A stretch of 9,999 nt of DNA from the NCBI GenBank assembly GCA_002839535.1, contig PGYF01000039.1:1-9999 (forward strand). Reading direction: 5' to 3'. The position numbers and the translations under genes are program-made. This DNA is from Nitrospira bacterium HGW-Nitrospira-1. GTDB lineage: Bacteria; Nitrospirota; Thermodesulfovibrionia; Thermodesulfovibrionales; UBA6898. The notes beneath the pieces were generated by a model. The model saw only the letters and a list, made by a program, of their open reading frames with translations, had not been told where the DNA came from and searched no databases. Position 1 is the first letter of the stretch. The number at the start of each line of letters is the position of its first letter. Positions 1 to 6,807 of the stretch are shown here, in pieces.

Positions 1-146
1 TCCGATTCTTTATTGGCCTTTGAAAAATATCTCTGCTTATAGAAAATAATCGCCCACGAAACAACAGAGAAAAAAAGGAGTATAAGCAAAACCCCTTTTA
101 CCACATAACCTGCCTGAATGATTAACTGAAGAGCTGAATGGTTCAT
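1..146 (-). CDS. tolQ: TolQ, proton-channel subunit of the Tol-Pal system (N-terminal part, cut by window edge)
   Basis: The first 48 residues are visible, starting with MNHSALQLI. A long hydrophobic segment (about residues 14-36, rich in V, L, I and F, including SVVSWAIIF) is followed by a basic stretch (YKQRYFSKANK). This layout matches the N-terminus of the TolQ/ExbB/MotA family: a short periplasmic start, first membrane helix with a conserved SWAII-like motif, then a cytoplasmic loop. TolQ with TolR forms an inner-membrane proton channel that energises TolA for outer-membrane constriction at division. The ATG at 144-146 has a GAGGT Shine-Dalgarno sequence about 5 nt upstream. It lies 50 nt downstream of larE on the same strand, so it could be the fourth gene of that unit. 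The rest, and any tolR/tolA, lie outside the window. ExbB is the main alternative; the SWAIIFYKQR stretch favours TolQ. Confidence 0.8.
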   Translation of the reverse strand, partial: MNHSALQLIIQAGYVVKGVLLILLFFSVVSWAIIFYKQRYFSKANKES

Positions 147-200
147 ATTTACCTCATTAAAAGTTTTTTTGAATCTAACTAATTCGGTTTAAAAAGTCAA
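147..200 (-). promoter_or_regulatory. candidate sigma70 promoter for tolQ, overlapping the larE stop codon
   Basis: On the minus strand, TTGACT (195-200) is followed after exactly 17 nt by TAGATT (172-177). Transcription would start near 165, leaving about 20 nt of leader with the GAGGT ribosome site. The -35 box includes the larE TGA stop. The -10 matches consensus at only 4 of 6 positions, so tolQ may equally be read through from larE. Confidence 0.35.
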
Positions 201-1051
201 ATGGCAGCCCCGGGCTTGCGGGCTGCGTCTTTTCCCAGCGCCCTGTTCATGCTTCCACTGATATACCCTTCGAGGTCAAGGGCTACGAAGCTGAATCCGA
301 GGGACTTCAAGGCCTCTGTTATTTTTCTTCTGTTGTCAGGCACGAGAAGGGCCTGCATATCCTTTTCGTTCACCTCGATCCTTGCGATGTCTCCGTGGTT
401 TCTCACCCGTAACTCCTGCAGCCCAAACTCTCCAAGGAACTCCTCTGCCCGCTCCACCTGCCTTAGCCCTGAAATGGTGATCCGTCTGCCGTAGGGAAAT
501 CGCGATGAAAGACACGGGGATGAAGGCTGATTCCACACGCTCAGACCAAGCTCTCTGGACATCCTGCGGATATCATCTTTTGAAAAACCGTTCTCAGCGA
601 GCGGACTTCTTACCCCATATATTGCTGCTGCCTTCAAGCCAGGCCTGTAGTCACGGAGGTCATCTGTGTTGGTGCCGTCAAAAAGGCGCTTATAGTTTTT
701 GCCTTCAGCGATCAGGCGCAGTTTTCTGAAGAGCTCTTCTTTGCAGAAGAAGCAGCGCTCAGGCGGGTTGCTGACAAAGGACTCGTTTTCGAGCTCATCG
801 GTATGAATTACAAGATGCTCGGCCCCGGCTTCTTTTGCAAAGGACACAGCATGGCGAGAATCTTTTTCCGAAACAATTCCGGAAAAAGCCGTAACAGCCA
901 GAAACCGCATACCGGAGAGCTGCATTGCCTTCAGGAGAAATGAACTGTCAACACCTCCGGAAAAGGCGAGCACTGCGGATTCAGCTAAACCGAGGGAATT
1001 CAGCAGATCGCTAAATTTCCGGCGGACAGGCTCAGATGCTTTACTGCTCAC
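197..1051 (-). CDS. larE: LarE, ATP-dependent sulfur transferase, three-cysteine type
   Basis: 284 residues. A PP-loop ATP-pyrophosphatase motif SGGVDSS lies at residues 31-37, followed by a Rossmann-like ATP domain, DGTNTDD (125-131) and the LarE signature QPSSPCLSSRFPYG (175-188). LarE adenylates pyridinium-3,5-biscarboxylic acid mononucleotide and inserts sulfur for the nickel-pincer cofactor of lactate racemase. Only three cysteines exist: C100 and C103 in an ERCFFCK motif, and C180. C180 occupies the position of the sacrificial cysteine in the Lactiplantibacillus enzyme. The three together resemble the Thermotoga-type LarE, in which three cysteines hold a [4Fe-4S] cluster that delivers sulfur catalytically (family knowledge). 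The start is GTG, overlapping the rng stop by 4 nt (GTGA), with GAGGT 9 nt upstream inside rng, which indicates translational coupling. larB, larC and larA are not in the window, so a different sulfuration substrate is possible. Confidence 0.88.
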   Translation of the reverse strand: MSSKASEPVRRKFSDLLNSLGLAESAVLAFSGGVDSSFLLKAMQLSGMRFLAVTAFSGIVSEKDSRHAVSFAKEAGAEHLVIHTDELENESFVSNPPERCFFCKEELFRKLRLIAEGKNYKRLFDGTNTDDLRDYRPGLKAAAIYGVRSPLAENGFSKDDIRRMSRELGLSVWNQPSSPCLSSRFPYGRRITISGLRQVERAEEFLGEFGLQELRVRNHGDIARIEVNEKDMQALLVPDNRRKITEALKSLGFSFVALDLEGYISGSMNRALGKDAARKPGAAI

Positions 1052-2553
1052 AGCAGGGCGACCTCGTAATTTTCCTGGTGCATCTTGCTGTCAGCGCGTA
1101 TGATCACCTTGACGCCATACTGCCTTTCGACATTTTCGATGCCAAGCATCTCCTCATCCGACAGCAGCTCTGCAACTAAGGGATGGGCGGTTATGATGAT
1201 CTTTGTGCTGCCATGTCTTGCCATCTTTTTAATGGTTCGCAATATCTCATAGCAGAGTGTGTCAGGAGATTTTACAAAGCCATTGCCCTCACAGTAGGGG
1301 CAGGTCGCGCAGAGTGTCCGGCCAAGATTTTCCCTGACCCGCTTTCTGGTCATTTGTATGAGGCCAAACTCTGATATGTGGAGGATGGTATTTTTTGCCC
1401 TGTCTTTTTTCATCGCCTCGGTAAAGGCATTGAAGAGCTTTTCCCTGTTTTCAGGTTTTTCCATGTCGATAAAATCAACGATGATGATACCGCCGAGATT
1501 ACGCAGCCGTATCTGGTAGGCGATCTCCTTTACTGCCTCAAGGTTTGTCTTCAATATCGTGTCTTCGAGCCCTTCCTTGCCGACGAATTTCCCGGTGTTT
1601 ACGTCAATGACGGTCATCGCCTCTGTCTGGTCTGTGACGATGTATCCTCCGGATTTCAGCCACACCTTCCTGTTGATTGCGCGGGCTATGTCCAGCTCTA
1701 TGCCGAAGGCGTCGAAGATCGGCTCAGCTTCCTCATACAGCTCGATTTTTTCGAGCAGTTTGGGGAAATAGGCCTTCACAAACTCGGCAATCCTGTTGTA
1801 TTCTTCCGCAGAATCTATAACAAAACGCTCTACATTCTGCGTCATGAGGTCGCGGACAGACCTGAAAACAAGGTCCAGGTCACCGTACAGAAGACCCCTC
1901 ACCGGCGCTTTGTCCTTCTTCTTTTTCAGAGTTTCCCAGAGTAAGAGAAGGAACTCAAGGTCTTTTTTTATCTCTTCCTCATTGGCATTTTCACTTGCAG
2001 TACGGATGATGAGGCCGTATCCCTCCGGTCTGATCCCTGATACGAGCGCCTTGAGACGTTCACGCTCTTCCTCATTCAATATTCTTCTGGATATGCCGAC
2101 ATGTTCCACATCCGGCATCAGGACAAGATACCTTCCGGGAAAGGTAAGCCATGACGTCACCCTTGCGCCTTTGCTGCCTATGGGGTCTTTGGAAACCTGA
2201 ACAGGCAATTCCTGGCCTTCCTGCAAGACCTCGTCAATAGACATCTCGACACGGCCTCTTCTTGAGAGAAAATCCATGGAATCACTGTTTTCCGCATCTT
2301 CAAAGGGCGGCGCAAAGTCATCTTTTTCGGTCTTTATGTCGCCTACATAGAGAAATGCCGCCTTTTCAAGCCCGATATCAACAAAGGCTGACTGCATCCC
2401 AGGCAGTATTTTTACGACCTTCCCTTTATAAATGTTTCCGACAAGACTTGCGTCACGTTTGCGTTCAACATAGAATTCAACTACCTGCCCGCCTTCCAAA
2501 AGCGCGACCCGTGTTTCCCCATGCGTGACGTTAATCAGAATTTCGCTGCCCAT
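1048..2553 (-). CDS. rng: Ribonuclease G (RNase E/G family endoribonuclease)
   Basis: 501 residues from the ATG at 2551-2553. The order is that of RNase G: opening strand SEILINVTHGETRVALLEGG, S1 RNA-binding domain with NIYKGKV and LPGMQSAFVDIG (about 36-120, carrying an acidic insertion), 5'-monophosphate sensor pair R184-T185 in GLIIRTA, DNase I-like catalytic domain with metal-binding D317 (VIDVNTG) and D360 (IIIVDFIDM), and the zinc-link cysteines C418 and C421 in TCPYCEGNG. It cleaves single-stranded RNA in 16S rRNA 5' maturation and mRNA decay. It ends soon after the small domain, so it lacks the long RNase E scaffold tail. An in-frame GTG/ATG-type extension to 2595 adds only low-complexity residues (DGGEDGGEKD). 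The 2553 start is preferred because GGAGG sits 10 nt upstream and homology begins there. It overlaps the upstream gene by 19 nt and larE by 4 nt. Confidence 0.93.
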   Translation of the reverse strand: MGSEILINVTHGETRVALLEGGQVVEFYVERKRDASLVGNIYKGKVVKILPGMQSAFVDIGLEKAAFLYVGDIKTEKDDFAPPFEDAENSDSMDFLSRRGRVEMSIDEVLQEGQELPVQVSKDPIGSKGARVTSWLTFPGRYLVLMPDVEHVGISRRILNEEERERLKALVSGIRPEGYGLIIRTASENANEEEIKKDLEFLLLLWETLKKKKDKAPVRGLLYGDLDLVFRSVRDLMTQNVERFVIDSAEEYNRIAEFVKAYFPKLLEKIELYEEAEPIFDAFGIELDIARAINRKVWLKSGGYIVTDQTEAMTVIDVNTGKFVGKEGLEDTILKTNLEAVKEIAYQIRLRNLGGIIIVDFIDMEKPENREKLFNAFTEAMKKDRAKNTILHISEFGLIQMTRKRVRENLGRTLCATCPYCEGNGFVKSPDTLCYEILRTIKKMARHGSTKIIITAHPLVAELLSDEEMLGIENVERQYGVKVIIRADSKMHQENYEVALL

Positions 2554-5024
2554 ATCTTTTTCTCCTCCATCTTCTCCTCCATCGGTTCTTTCCACTTCGC
2601 GCCGTCCCAGCCGAACATGTCCACTCTTGTGACCTCCAGGTCATCAACGGGAACGCTGAAGATTTCTTTGAGGACTTCGGCGAGCTTCACCTTTACCTCC
2701 CCGATGTCTCTGAGTGTAACCTGAAATGTTGTCCGGTCCAGTTGCTTAAAGTCTTCGACCATATCCCTCATATTGAACAGTCTGTTGTTTCTTTGCATCG
2801 GTATTTCCGTTTTCTCAAAAAAATCCGCGACAAAAAAACCTGAATTATTGCTTATATCATATACATATCTGTTAATAAAACTGTCGAGGGATTTTTCTTT
2901 CCTTGAAATAAAGGCTATTTTGTTTGCGCTTATGCCTTCAGGCAAAGTCCTGTTTAATAGCTCTACTCCGCTATAGGCGTCGAAAGGCGGCAAGAGTTCA
3001 GCATCGAGATACTCCCGCAGGCCGGCAATACCCACCCTGAGCGCCGGGCCGAAAGATATTATCGGCGCAGAACTAAAGCCCCTGGAATATTTAAACGGGA
3101 AAGAGGCCCTGCGCATCGCGCGAATTAACGCTGACGTCAGTTCAAGATGGGAAAGATACCGGGCATTGCCGGTCTTGGAAAACTCCAGTCTTATCTTTAT
3201 AGAAGGCGTAGAAGGCGCCTCGGCCTCCGGCTTGTTCCGGGGCAGAGAAGTCTGTCCCGCAGGAACAGCACGATCTTTATTTTCTGAATCCGGGGGCCGG
3301 CATTTGAGGCCGCAGGCATGACAGTGTTTTCTACAGTCCGATGTGAAGCTTCCTTCAAGCGCGGCATGATATTCTTTCAGCAGATATTCTTTTGTGACGC
3401 CGGCATTGATGTTGTCCCACGGCAGAGGAGCTTCAGTTGGAAATTCCCGCACCGCGTATCCAGCGGCGTCTATGCCGGTCATATCCATGGCCTGTTTCCA
3501 CTTGTCGAAATCAAAGAGGTCTGTCCAGGCGTCAAGCCTGCAACCCAGAGACCAGGCAGCCTCTATCAATGCTGAAAGGCGTTCGTCGCCGCGGGCGAAT
3601 ACAGCCTCAAGCAGGGACATCTCTTCGCGGTGGCCTTTAAACTGAATGCCGCATTTGAGAAAGTTTTTTCTGAGATAACGGTTTTTTTCTTTCAGGAGTT
3701 CCATGTCATTTTGGCCAAACCACTGAAACGGAGTATGCGGTTTCGGGATGAATGATGAAACCCCAACAGAGATGTTTGCCGGTCTGCCTGTTAGTTTTCT
3801 TGATAGCTTTGCCGCCTTCATGACCATTTCCGGGATAGCCTCTATGTCCTGGCTGGTCTCGGTGGGGAGGCCGCTCATGAAATACAACTTCAGGTTGCGC
3901 CACCCGGCGCCAAAGAGCGTTTCAAGGGCGCTGATGTATGTTTCTTCGGTAACATCCTTGTTTATCACTGCCCTGAGCCTGTCAGTGCCTGCCTCGGGCG
4001 CAATCGTAAAACCGGATTTTCTGACGGCCTTTATCTCCTGGAGCATCTCCTGATTTACAGAGCCGACCCGCAGGGAGGGGAGAGAAATGGCTATTCTTTT
4101 ATGGTAAAATTTTCTGTTAAATTCTTTCATAAGATATGTGAGGCAGGAATAATCTCCAGAACTCAGTGAGGTGAACGAGAGAGCGTCATAGCCCGTGTTC
4201 CTCAGTGAATTCTCGGCAAGCTCCAGTATTCTCTCAGGAGACCGCTCGCGCACCGGCCTGTAAGTCATCCCTGCCTGGCAGAACCTGCAGCCCATGGTGC
4301 AGCCCCGTGAGATCTCGATATTTATCCGGTCATGGACTATGTTCATGAAGGGCAGCACAGGGCTGTCCGGGAACGGGGCGTCTTCAAGCGAGGCGATATA
4401 TCTGCGGTTTACTGATTTTTCTTTCCTGAGCGCCGGGACATACACACCCTCGATTTCAGTCAATGCCTGCAAGAGGGAATACTTATTATCCTGGCCGGCG
4501 GCCTTCCAGTGATTGTATACATGCAATATCTCCGGCACCGCATCTTCGCCGTCTCCTACAAGAAATGCATCTATGAATGCCGCCATGGGAAGGGGGTTGA
4601 CAGTACATGGCCCGCCTGCAATAACTAAGGGAGAATTTTTTGTATTCAGCCTCTCCTCGCTTCTTAGAGCTACACCTCCGAGATGGAGCATATTGAGGAC
4701 TGTTGTGTAGGAGAGTTCGTACTGAAGGCTGAACCCGACAATATCGAAGGCCTTCAGCGGCCGCCTTGACTCAAGGGACGTTAGAAGCATGCCCCGTGTT
4801 TTCAAGGCCTCTTCAAGGTCCGGCCAGGGCGCAAACACGCGCTCCGCAGAGGCGAAGGGCAGATTGTTTATTATCCGGTAAAGGATCTTCAGGCCGAGGT
4901 GGGACATGCCTATTTCATAGACGTCGGGAAAGGCAAGCGCTACGGTTACAGGGGCCTTCTTGTGGATAGAGTTAAGTTCGCTGTTTATGTATCTGCCTGG
5001 TTTCTGAAAATGCGTGTAATTCAC
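2535..5024 (-). CDS. Radical SAM protein (TIGR03960 type) fused to DUF2344 (TIGR03936 type), function unknown
   Basis: 829 residues in two parts. Residues 1-575 form a B12-binding-like/radical SAM protein of the TIGR03960 kind: opening KPGRYINSELNSI, a Rossmann-like N-terminal domain with PDVYEIGMSHLG (33-44) and IAGGPCTVNP, then the radical SAM cluster C242-x3-C246-x2-C249 (GCTMGCRFCQAG), which should hold a [4Fe-4S] cluster cleaving S-adenosylmethionine. A second cysteine knuckle, C564-x3-C568-x2-C571-x3-C575, closes this part and could bind zinc or a further cluster. After a polar proline-rich linker (about 576-608), residues 609-800 match DUF2344/TIGR03936 (RLEFSKTGNARYLSHLE, FKYSRGFSSAPIISFGP). 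In many bacteria the two parts are separate neighbouring genes next to rng, so context suggests an RNA or ribosome role; the substrate is unknown to me. The start is GTG at 5022-5024; no clear Shine-Dalgarno at normal spacing. The acidic-basic tail MEEKMEEKK arises from a tandem DNA repeat. Confidence 0.85.
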   Translation of the reverse strand: MNYTHFQKPGRYINSELNSIHKKAPVTVALAFPDVYEIGMSHLGLKILYRIINNLPFASAERVFAPWPDLEEALKTRGMLLTSLESRRPLKAFDIVGFSLQYELSYTTVLNMLHLGGVALRSEERLNTKNSPLVIAGGPCTVNPLPMAAFIDAFLVGDGEDAVPEILHVYNHWKAAGQDNKYSLLQALTEIEGVYVPALRKEKSVNRRYIASLEDAPFPDSPVLPFMNIVHDRINIEISRGCTMGCRFCQAGMTYRPVRERSPERILELAENSLRNTGYDALSFTSLSSGDYSCLTYLMKEFNRKFYHKRIAISLPSLRVGSVNQEMLQEIKAVRKSGFTIAPEAGTDRLRAVINKDVTEETYISALETLFGAGWRNLKLYFMSGLPTETSQDIEAIPEMVMKAAKLSRKLTGRPANISVGVSSFIPKPHTPFQWFGQNDMELLKEKNRYLRKNFLKCGIQFKGHREEMSLLEAVFARGDERLSALIEAAWSLGCRLDAWTDLFDFDKWKQAMDMTGIDAAGYAVREFPTEAPLPWDNINAGVTKEYLLKEYHAALEGSFTSDCRKHCHACGLKCRPPDSENKDRAVPAGQTSLPRNKPEAEAPSTPSIKIRLEFSKTGNARYLSHLELTSALIRAMRRASFPFKYSRGFSSAPIISFGPALRVGIAGLREYLDAELLPPFDAYSGVELLNRTLPEGISANKIAFISRKEKSLDSFINRYVYDISNNSGFFVADFFEKTEIPMQRNNRLFNMRDMVEDFKQLDRTTFQVTLRDIGEVKVKLAEVLKEIFSVPVDDLEVTRVDMFGWDGAKWKEPMEEKMEEKKIWAAKF
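2559..2582 (-). repeat. 12-bp tandem duplication at the radical SAM/rng junction
   Basis: On the minus strand two adjacent copies of ATGGAGGAGAAR (2571-2582 and 2559-2570) differ only at the last base. In the radical SAM frame they encode MEEK twice; in the rng context each carries a GGAGGAG ribosome-binding core. The nearer copy is correctly spaced for the rng ATG at 2553. Confidence 0.8.
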
Positions 5025-5061
5025 CGCATTAAAGATAACACTCCCAAAGATGCTTTGGCAA
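5025..5061 (-). promoter_or_regulatory. candidate promoter of the radical SAM-rng-larE unit, nearly leaderless
   Basis: On the minus strand TTGCCA (5056-5061) and TTATCT (5033-5038) are separated by exactly 17 nt. The predicted transcription start falls within a few nucleotides of the GTG codon at 5024. This fits the absence of a well-spaced Shine-Dalgarno sequence, but a two-box match in a 267-nt region can occur by chance. Confidence 0.35.
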
Positions 5062-5202
5062 TAAGCAGCGGCTGTCAGCGACGGCGTAGAAGGGAGGGGA
5101 AAGGAGTCGCTCGAAAATACTTTTCAGTCATCCATGTCCATGCTGAATGCATTTTTTGGGTTGACTGATTTAAAATGATATCACCAAACTTTCCTTATAT
5201 TT

Positions 5203-5211
5203 TGGTATGAT
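5203..5211 (+). promoter_or_regulatory. candidate extended -10 promoter for the AICAR formyltransferase gene
   Basis: TGG directly precedes TATGAT (5206-5211), giving an extended -10 element. No good -35 box lies 16-18 nt upstream (a TTGACT at 5161 is too far away). The start would be near 5218, about 74 nt before the ATG. Confidence 0.35.
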
Positions 5212-5214
5212 TAC

Positions 5215-5235
5215 CCTGCTCGGGTTTCCGGCAGG
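5215..5235 (+). other. small hairpin in the leader of the AICAR formyltransferase gene
   Basis: CCTGC (5215-5219) pairs with GCAGG (5231-5235), and CGG (5221-5223) with CCG (5228-5230), leaving a single bulged T and a GTTT loop: eight GC-rich pairs. No U-run follows, so it does not look like an intrinsic terminator. It lies at the predicted transcription start, so it may be an operator-like inverted repeat or chance. Confidence 0.3.
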
Positions 5236-5291
5236 AATTTTCACAGTTTCCCTGATTAATAATTTCAATATGATATAAAGGAGACAAAGCC

Positions 5292-6584
5292 ATGTCAGAT
5301 TTGAAGAAGATGTACAAGACTATCATGGATGACAATTTCCCTGAGGAGATGACGATACGGTTTGGGGAACAGACCCTGATGTACAAGAAGAGGGCGTGGA
5401 AGATACCTGATGAAAAAACAGGAGAGCTTATCGAAAAAGGGCTCCGTTACGGTGAAAATCCTGACCAGCAGGCAGCTCTCTATGAACTTGTAAATGGGAA
5501 CCTGACGCTGGGAGACTGCAGGTTTATTGAGCCGGGCAATGGACTGGTAAGCGCAATTACAGAGGCTGATATGCTCCAGGCCGGCAAACACCCGGGAAAG
5601 ACGAACCTGACCGACCTCGACAATGCATTAAATATTCTGAAGTATCTTTCTGCCAGGCCGGCGGCTGCTATCATGAAGCATAACAATCCAAGCGGTGTTG
5701 CCTGCGGAAAGACGGTTTCAGATGCCTATGACAGGGCAAACATGGCAGACAGAATAGCTGCCTTCGGCGGATGTCTTGTTGTGAACAGGCCGATGGACAA
5801 GATTACTGCGGAGATGGTGAATAATAATTACCTCGAGGTGGTTGGCGCCCCTGATTTTGAAGAAGGCGCATTTGAGATTCTCGCAAAACGAAAGAACTTA
5901 CGGATAGTAAGGATAAGCAGGATAGATCAACTCGAAAAATACCGTTTTTTCCGATTCGTTGACTTTAAATCCCTTATGGACGGCGGCGTTATTGTCCAGC
6001 AGTCACCGATCAACAGGATACGGACAAGGGACGACTTCCTGCCTGCAAAAACAATCTATAAAGGAAAAGAGTATGCTATCGAAAGACAACCGGATGAAAA
6101 GGATTATGACGATATGCTGTTTGGCTGGAATGTGGAGCAGGGGATTACTTCAAATTCAGTCATATATGTGAAGGATGGCGTGACAGTCGGGATCGGGACA
6201 GGAGAGCAGGACCGTGTCGGCGTCGCAGAAATCGCAATTTTTAAGGCCTATACAAAATATGCCGATGCCCTCTGCTTTAAAAAATATGGCATCCCTTACA
6301 AGACCTTTGAACTTGAAGCCTCCCAGGGTAAAAGGGATATCGCTGCACTGCGTGAGATAGATGAAATGACGAAAAAAGAAAAAGGGGGTCTTATAGGCGC
6401 TGCCATGGTTTCAGACGCATTTTTCCCGTTCAGGGACGGCGTGGATGCAGGCATAAAAGAGGGCGTTACCGCAATTGTTCAGCCAGGCGGGTCCGAAAGA
6501 GACTTTGAAGCAATAGAGGCCTGTAATCAGGCAAGTCCCAGGGTAACAATGGTATTTACCGGGCAGAGGGCATTCAGGCACTGA
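5292..6584 (+). CDS. Stand-alone AICAR formyltransferase (PurH C-terminal domain without IMP cyclohydrolase)
   Basis: 430 residues. The protein covers the AICAR transformylase part of PurH, which transfers a formyl group from 10-formyl-tetrahydrofolate to AICAR in the penultimate step of purine synthesis. Seen: LRYGENPDQQAALYE (51-65), the catalytic K129-H130 in MKHNNPSGVA, FGGCLVVN (158-165), N288 in ITSNSVIYVKDG (likely equivalent of the catalytic asparagine), SDAFFPFRDGVDAG (374-387), IVQPGGSERD (395-404) and the C-terminal FTGQRAFRH. The N-terminal MGS-like cyclohydrolase domain of bifunctional PurH (normally about 510-530 residues in all) is missing; instead there is a 50-residue extension with no recognised motif. 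The first codons follow AAGGAG at 8-nt spacing, so this is a real start and not a truncated gene. A separate IMP cyclohydrolase must be encoded elsewhere. Split enzymes of this type are known in some bacteria and archaea. purH is the family symbol but would imply bifunctionality. Confidence 0.88.
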   Translation: MSDLKKMYKTIMDDNFPEEMTIRFGEQTLMYKKRAWKIPDEKTGELIEKGLRYGENPDQQAALYELVNGNLTLGDCRFIEPGNGLVSAITEADMLQAGKHPGKTNLTDLDNALNILKYLSARPAAAIMKHNNPSGVACGKTVSDAYDRANMADRIAAFGGCLVVNRPMDKITAEMVNNNYLEVVGAPDFEEGAFEILAKRKNLRIVRISRIDQLEKYRFFRFVDFKSLMDGGVIVQQSPINRIRTRDDFLPAKTIYKGKEYAIERQPDEKDYDDMLFGWNVEQGITSNSVIYVKDGVTVGIGTGEQDRVGVAEIAIFKAYTKYADALCFKKYGIPYKTFELEASQGKRDIAALREIDEMTKKEKGGLIGAAMVSDAFFPFRDGVDAGIKEGVTAIVQPGGSERDFEAIEACNQASPRVTMVFTGQRAFRH

Positions 6585-6626
6585 CATTAATCAGTATGTT
6601 TTATTTTGAAAAAGCATAAAATGCCC

Positions 6627-6656
6627 TGTACATAAAACAGAAAAAGATGGTATAGT
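6627..6656 (+). promoter_or_regulatory. candidate upstream promoter of the str operon (extended -10)
   Basis: TGG precedes TATAGT (6651-6656), a near-consensus extended -10. TGTACA (6627-6632), 18 nt upstream, is a 4-of-6 match to the -35 consensus. Transcription would begin near 6663, just before an inverted repeat (6665-6686), giving a leader of about 145 nt to rpsL. Confidence 0.45.
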
Positions 6657-6664
6657 ATTAACTT

Positions 6665-6686
6665 CCTGAACGGGAAAGTTTTCAGG
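6665..6686 (+). other. inverted repeat between the two candidate str promoters
   Basis: CCTGAA (6665-6670) and TTCAGG (6681-6686) flank a 10-nt loop. It would form a hairpin at the 5' end of a transcript from the upstream promoter, or serve as a protein-binding site. There is no T-run, so it is not an obvious terminator. Confidence 0.3.
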
Positions 6687-6719
6687 CAGTTAAATTTTAT
6701 AAGCTACCCCACAAAAACC

Positions 6720-6748
6720 TTGACAAGAAGAAATTTCTCTGGTAAAGT
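6720..6748 (+). promoter_or_regulatory. probable main promoter of the str operon (rpsL-rpsG-fusA-tuf)
   Basis: A perfect -35 TTGACA (6720-6725) is followed after 17 nt by TAAAGT (6743-6748), itself preceded by TGG, so it also qualifies as an extended -10. Predicted start is near 6755, leaving about 53 nt of leader. This is the best promoter match in the window and sits where a ribosomal-protein operon needs one. Confidence 0.65.
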
Positions 6749-6807
6749 TATAAGGTTTTTTCCCTGAGTACGGAAAACTATTTGATTTTCATTTTTTTGG
6801 AGGAAAA

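Noticed and set aside
1378..1944. Plus-strand open frame of 188 codons inside rng
   Set aside because: It is antisense to the conserved catalytic region of RNase G, has no recognisable domain, and its frame is explained by the real gene's codon bias.
2554..2595. Longer start for RNase G at 2595
   Set aside because: The added residues are low-complexity translation of the tandem repeat in another frame; family homology begins at the ATG at 2553, which has its own Shine-Dalgarno.
5161..5166. TTGACT as a -35 box for the AICAR formyltransferase gene
   Set aside because: No acceptable -10 lies 15-19 nt downstream; the nearest good -10 (5206) is 39 nt away.
5134..5178. Short plus-strand frame of 14 codons (MSMLNAFFGLTDLK) in the divergent spacer, downstream of purine-rich GGAGGGG and AAGGAG sequences
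   Set aside because: The purine runs are too far from the ATG for initiation, and there is no leader-peptide logic such as repeated codons before an attenuator.
6597..6639. TGTTTTAT / ATAAAACA inverted repeat after the AICAR formyltransferase stop as a terminator
   Set aside because: The stem is AT-rich with a 27-nt loop and no following T-run, so it does not meet intrinsic terminator criteria.
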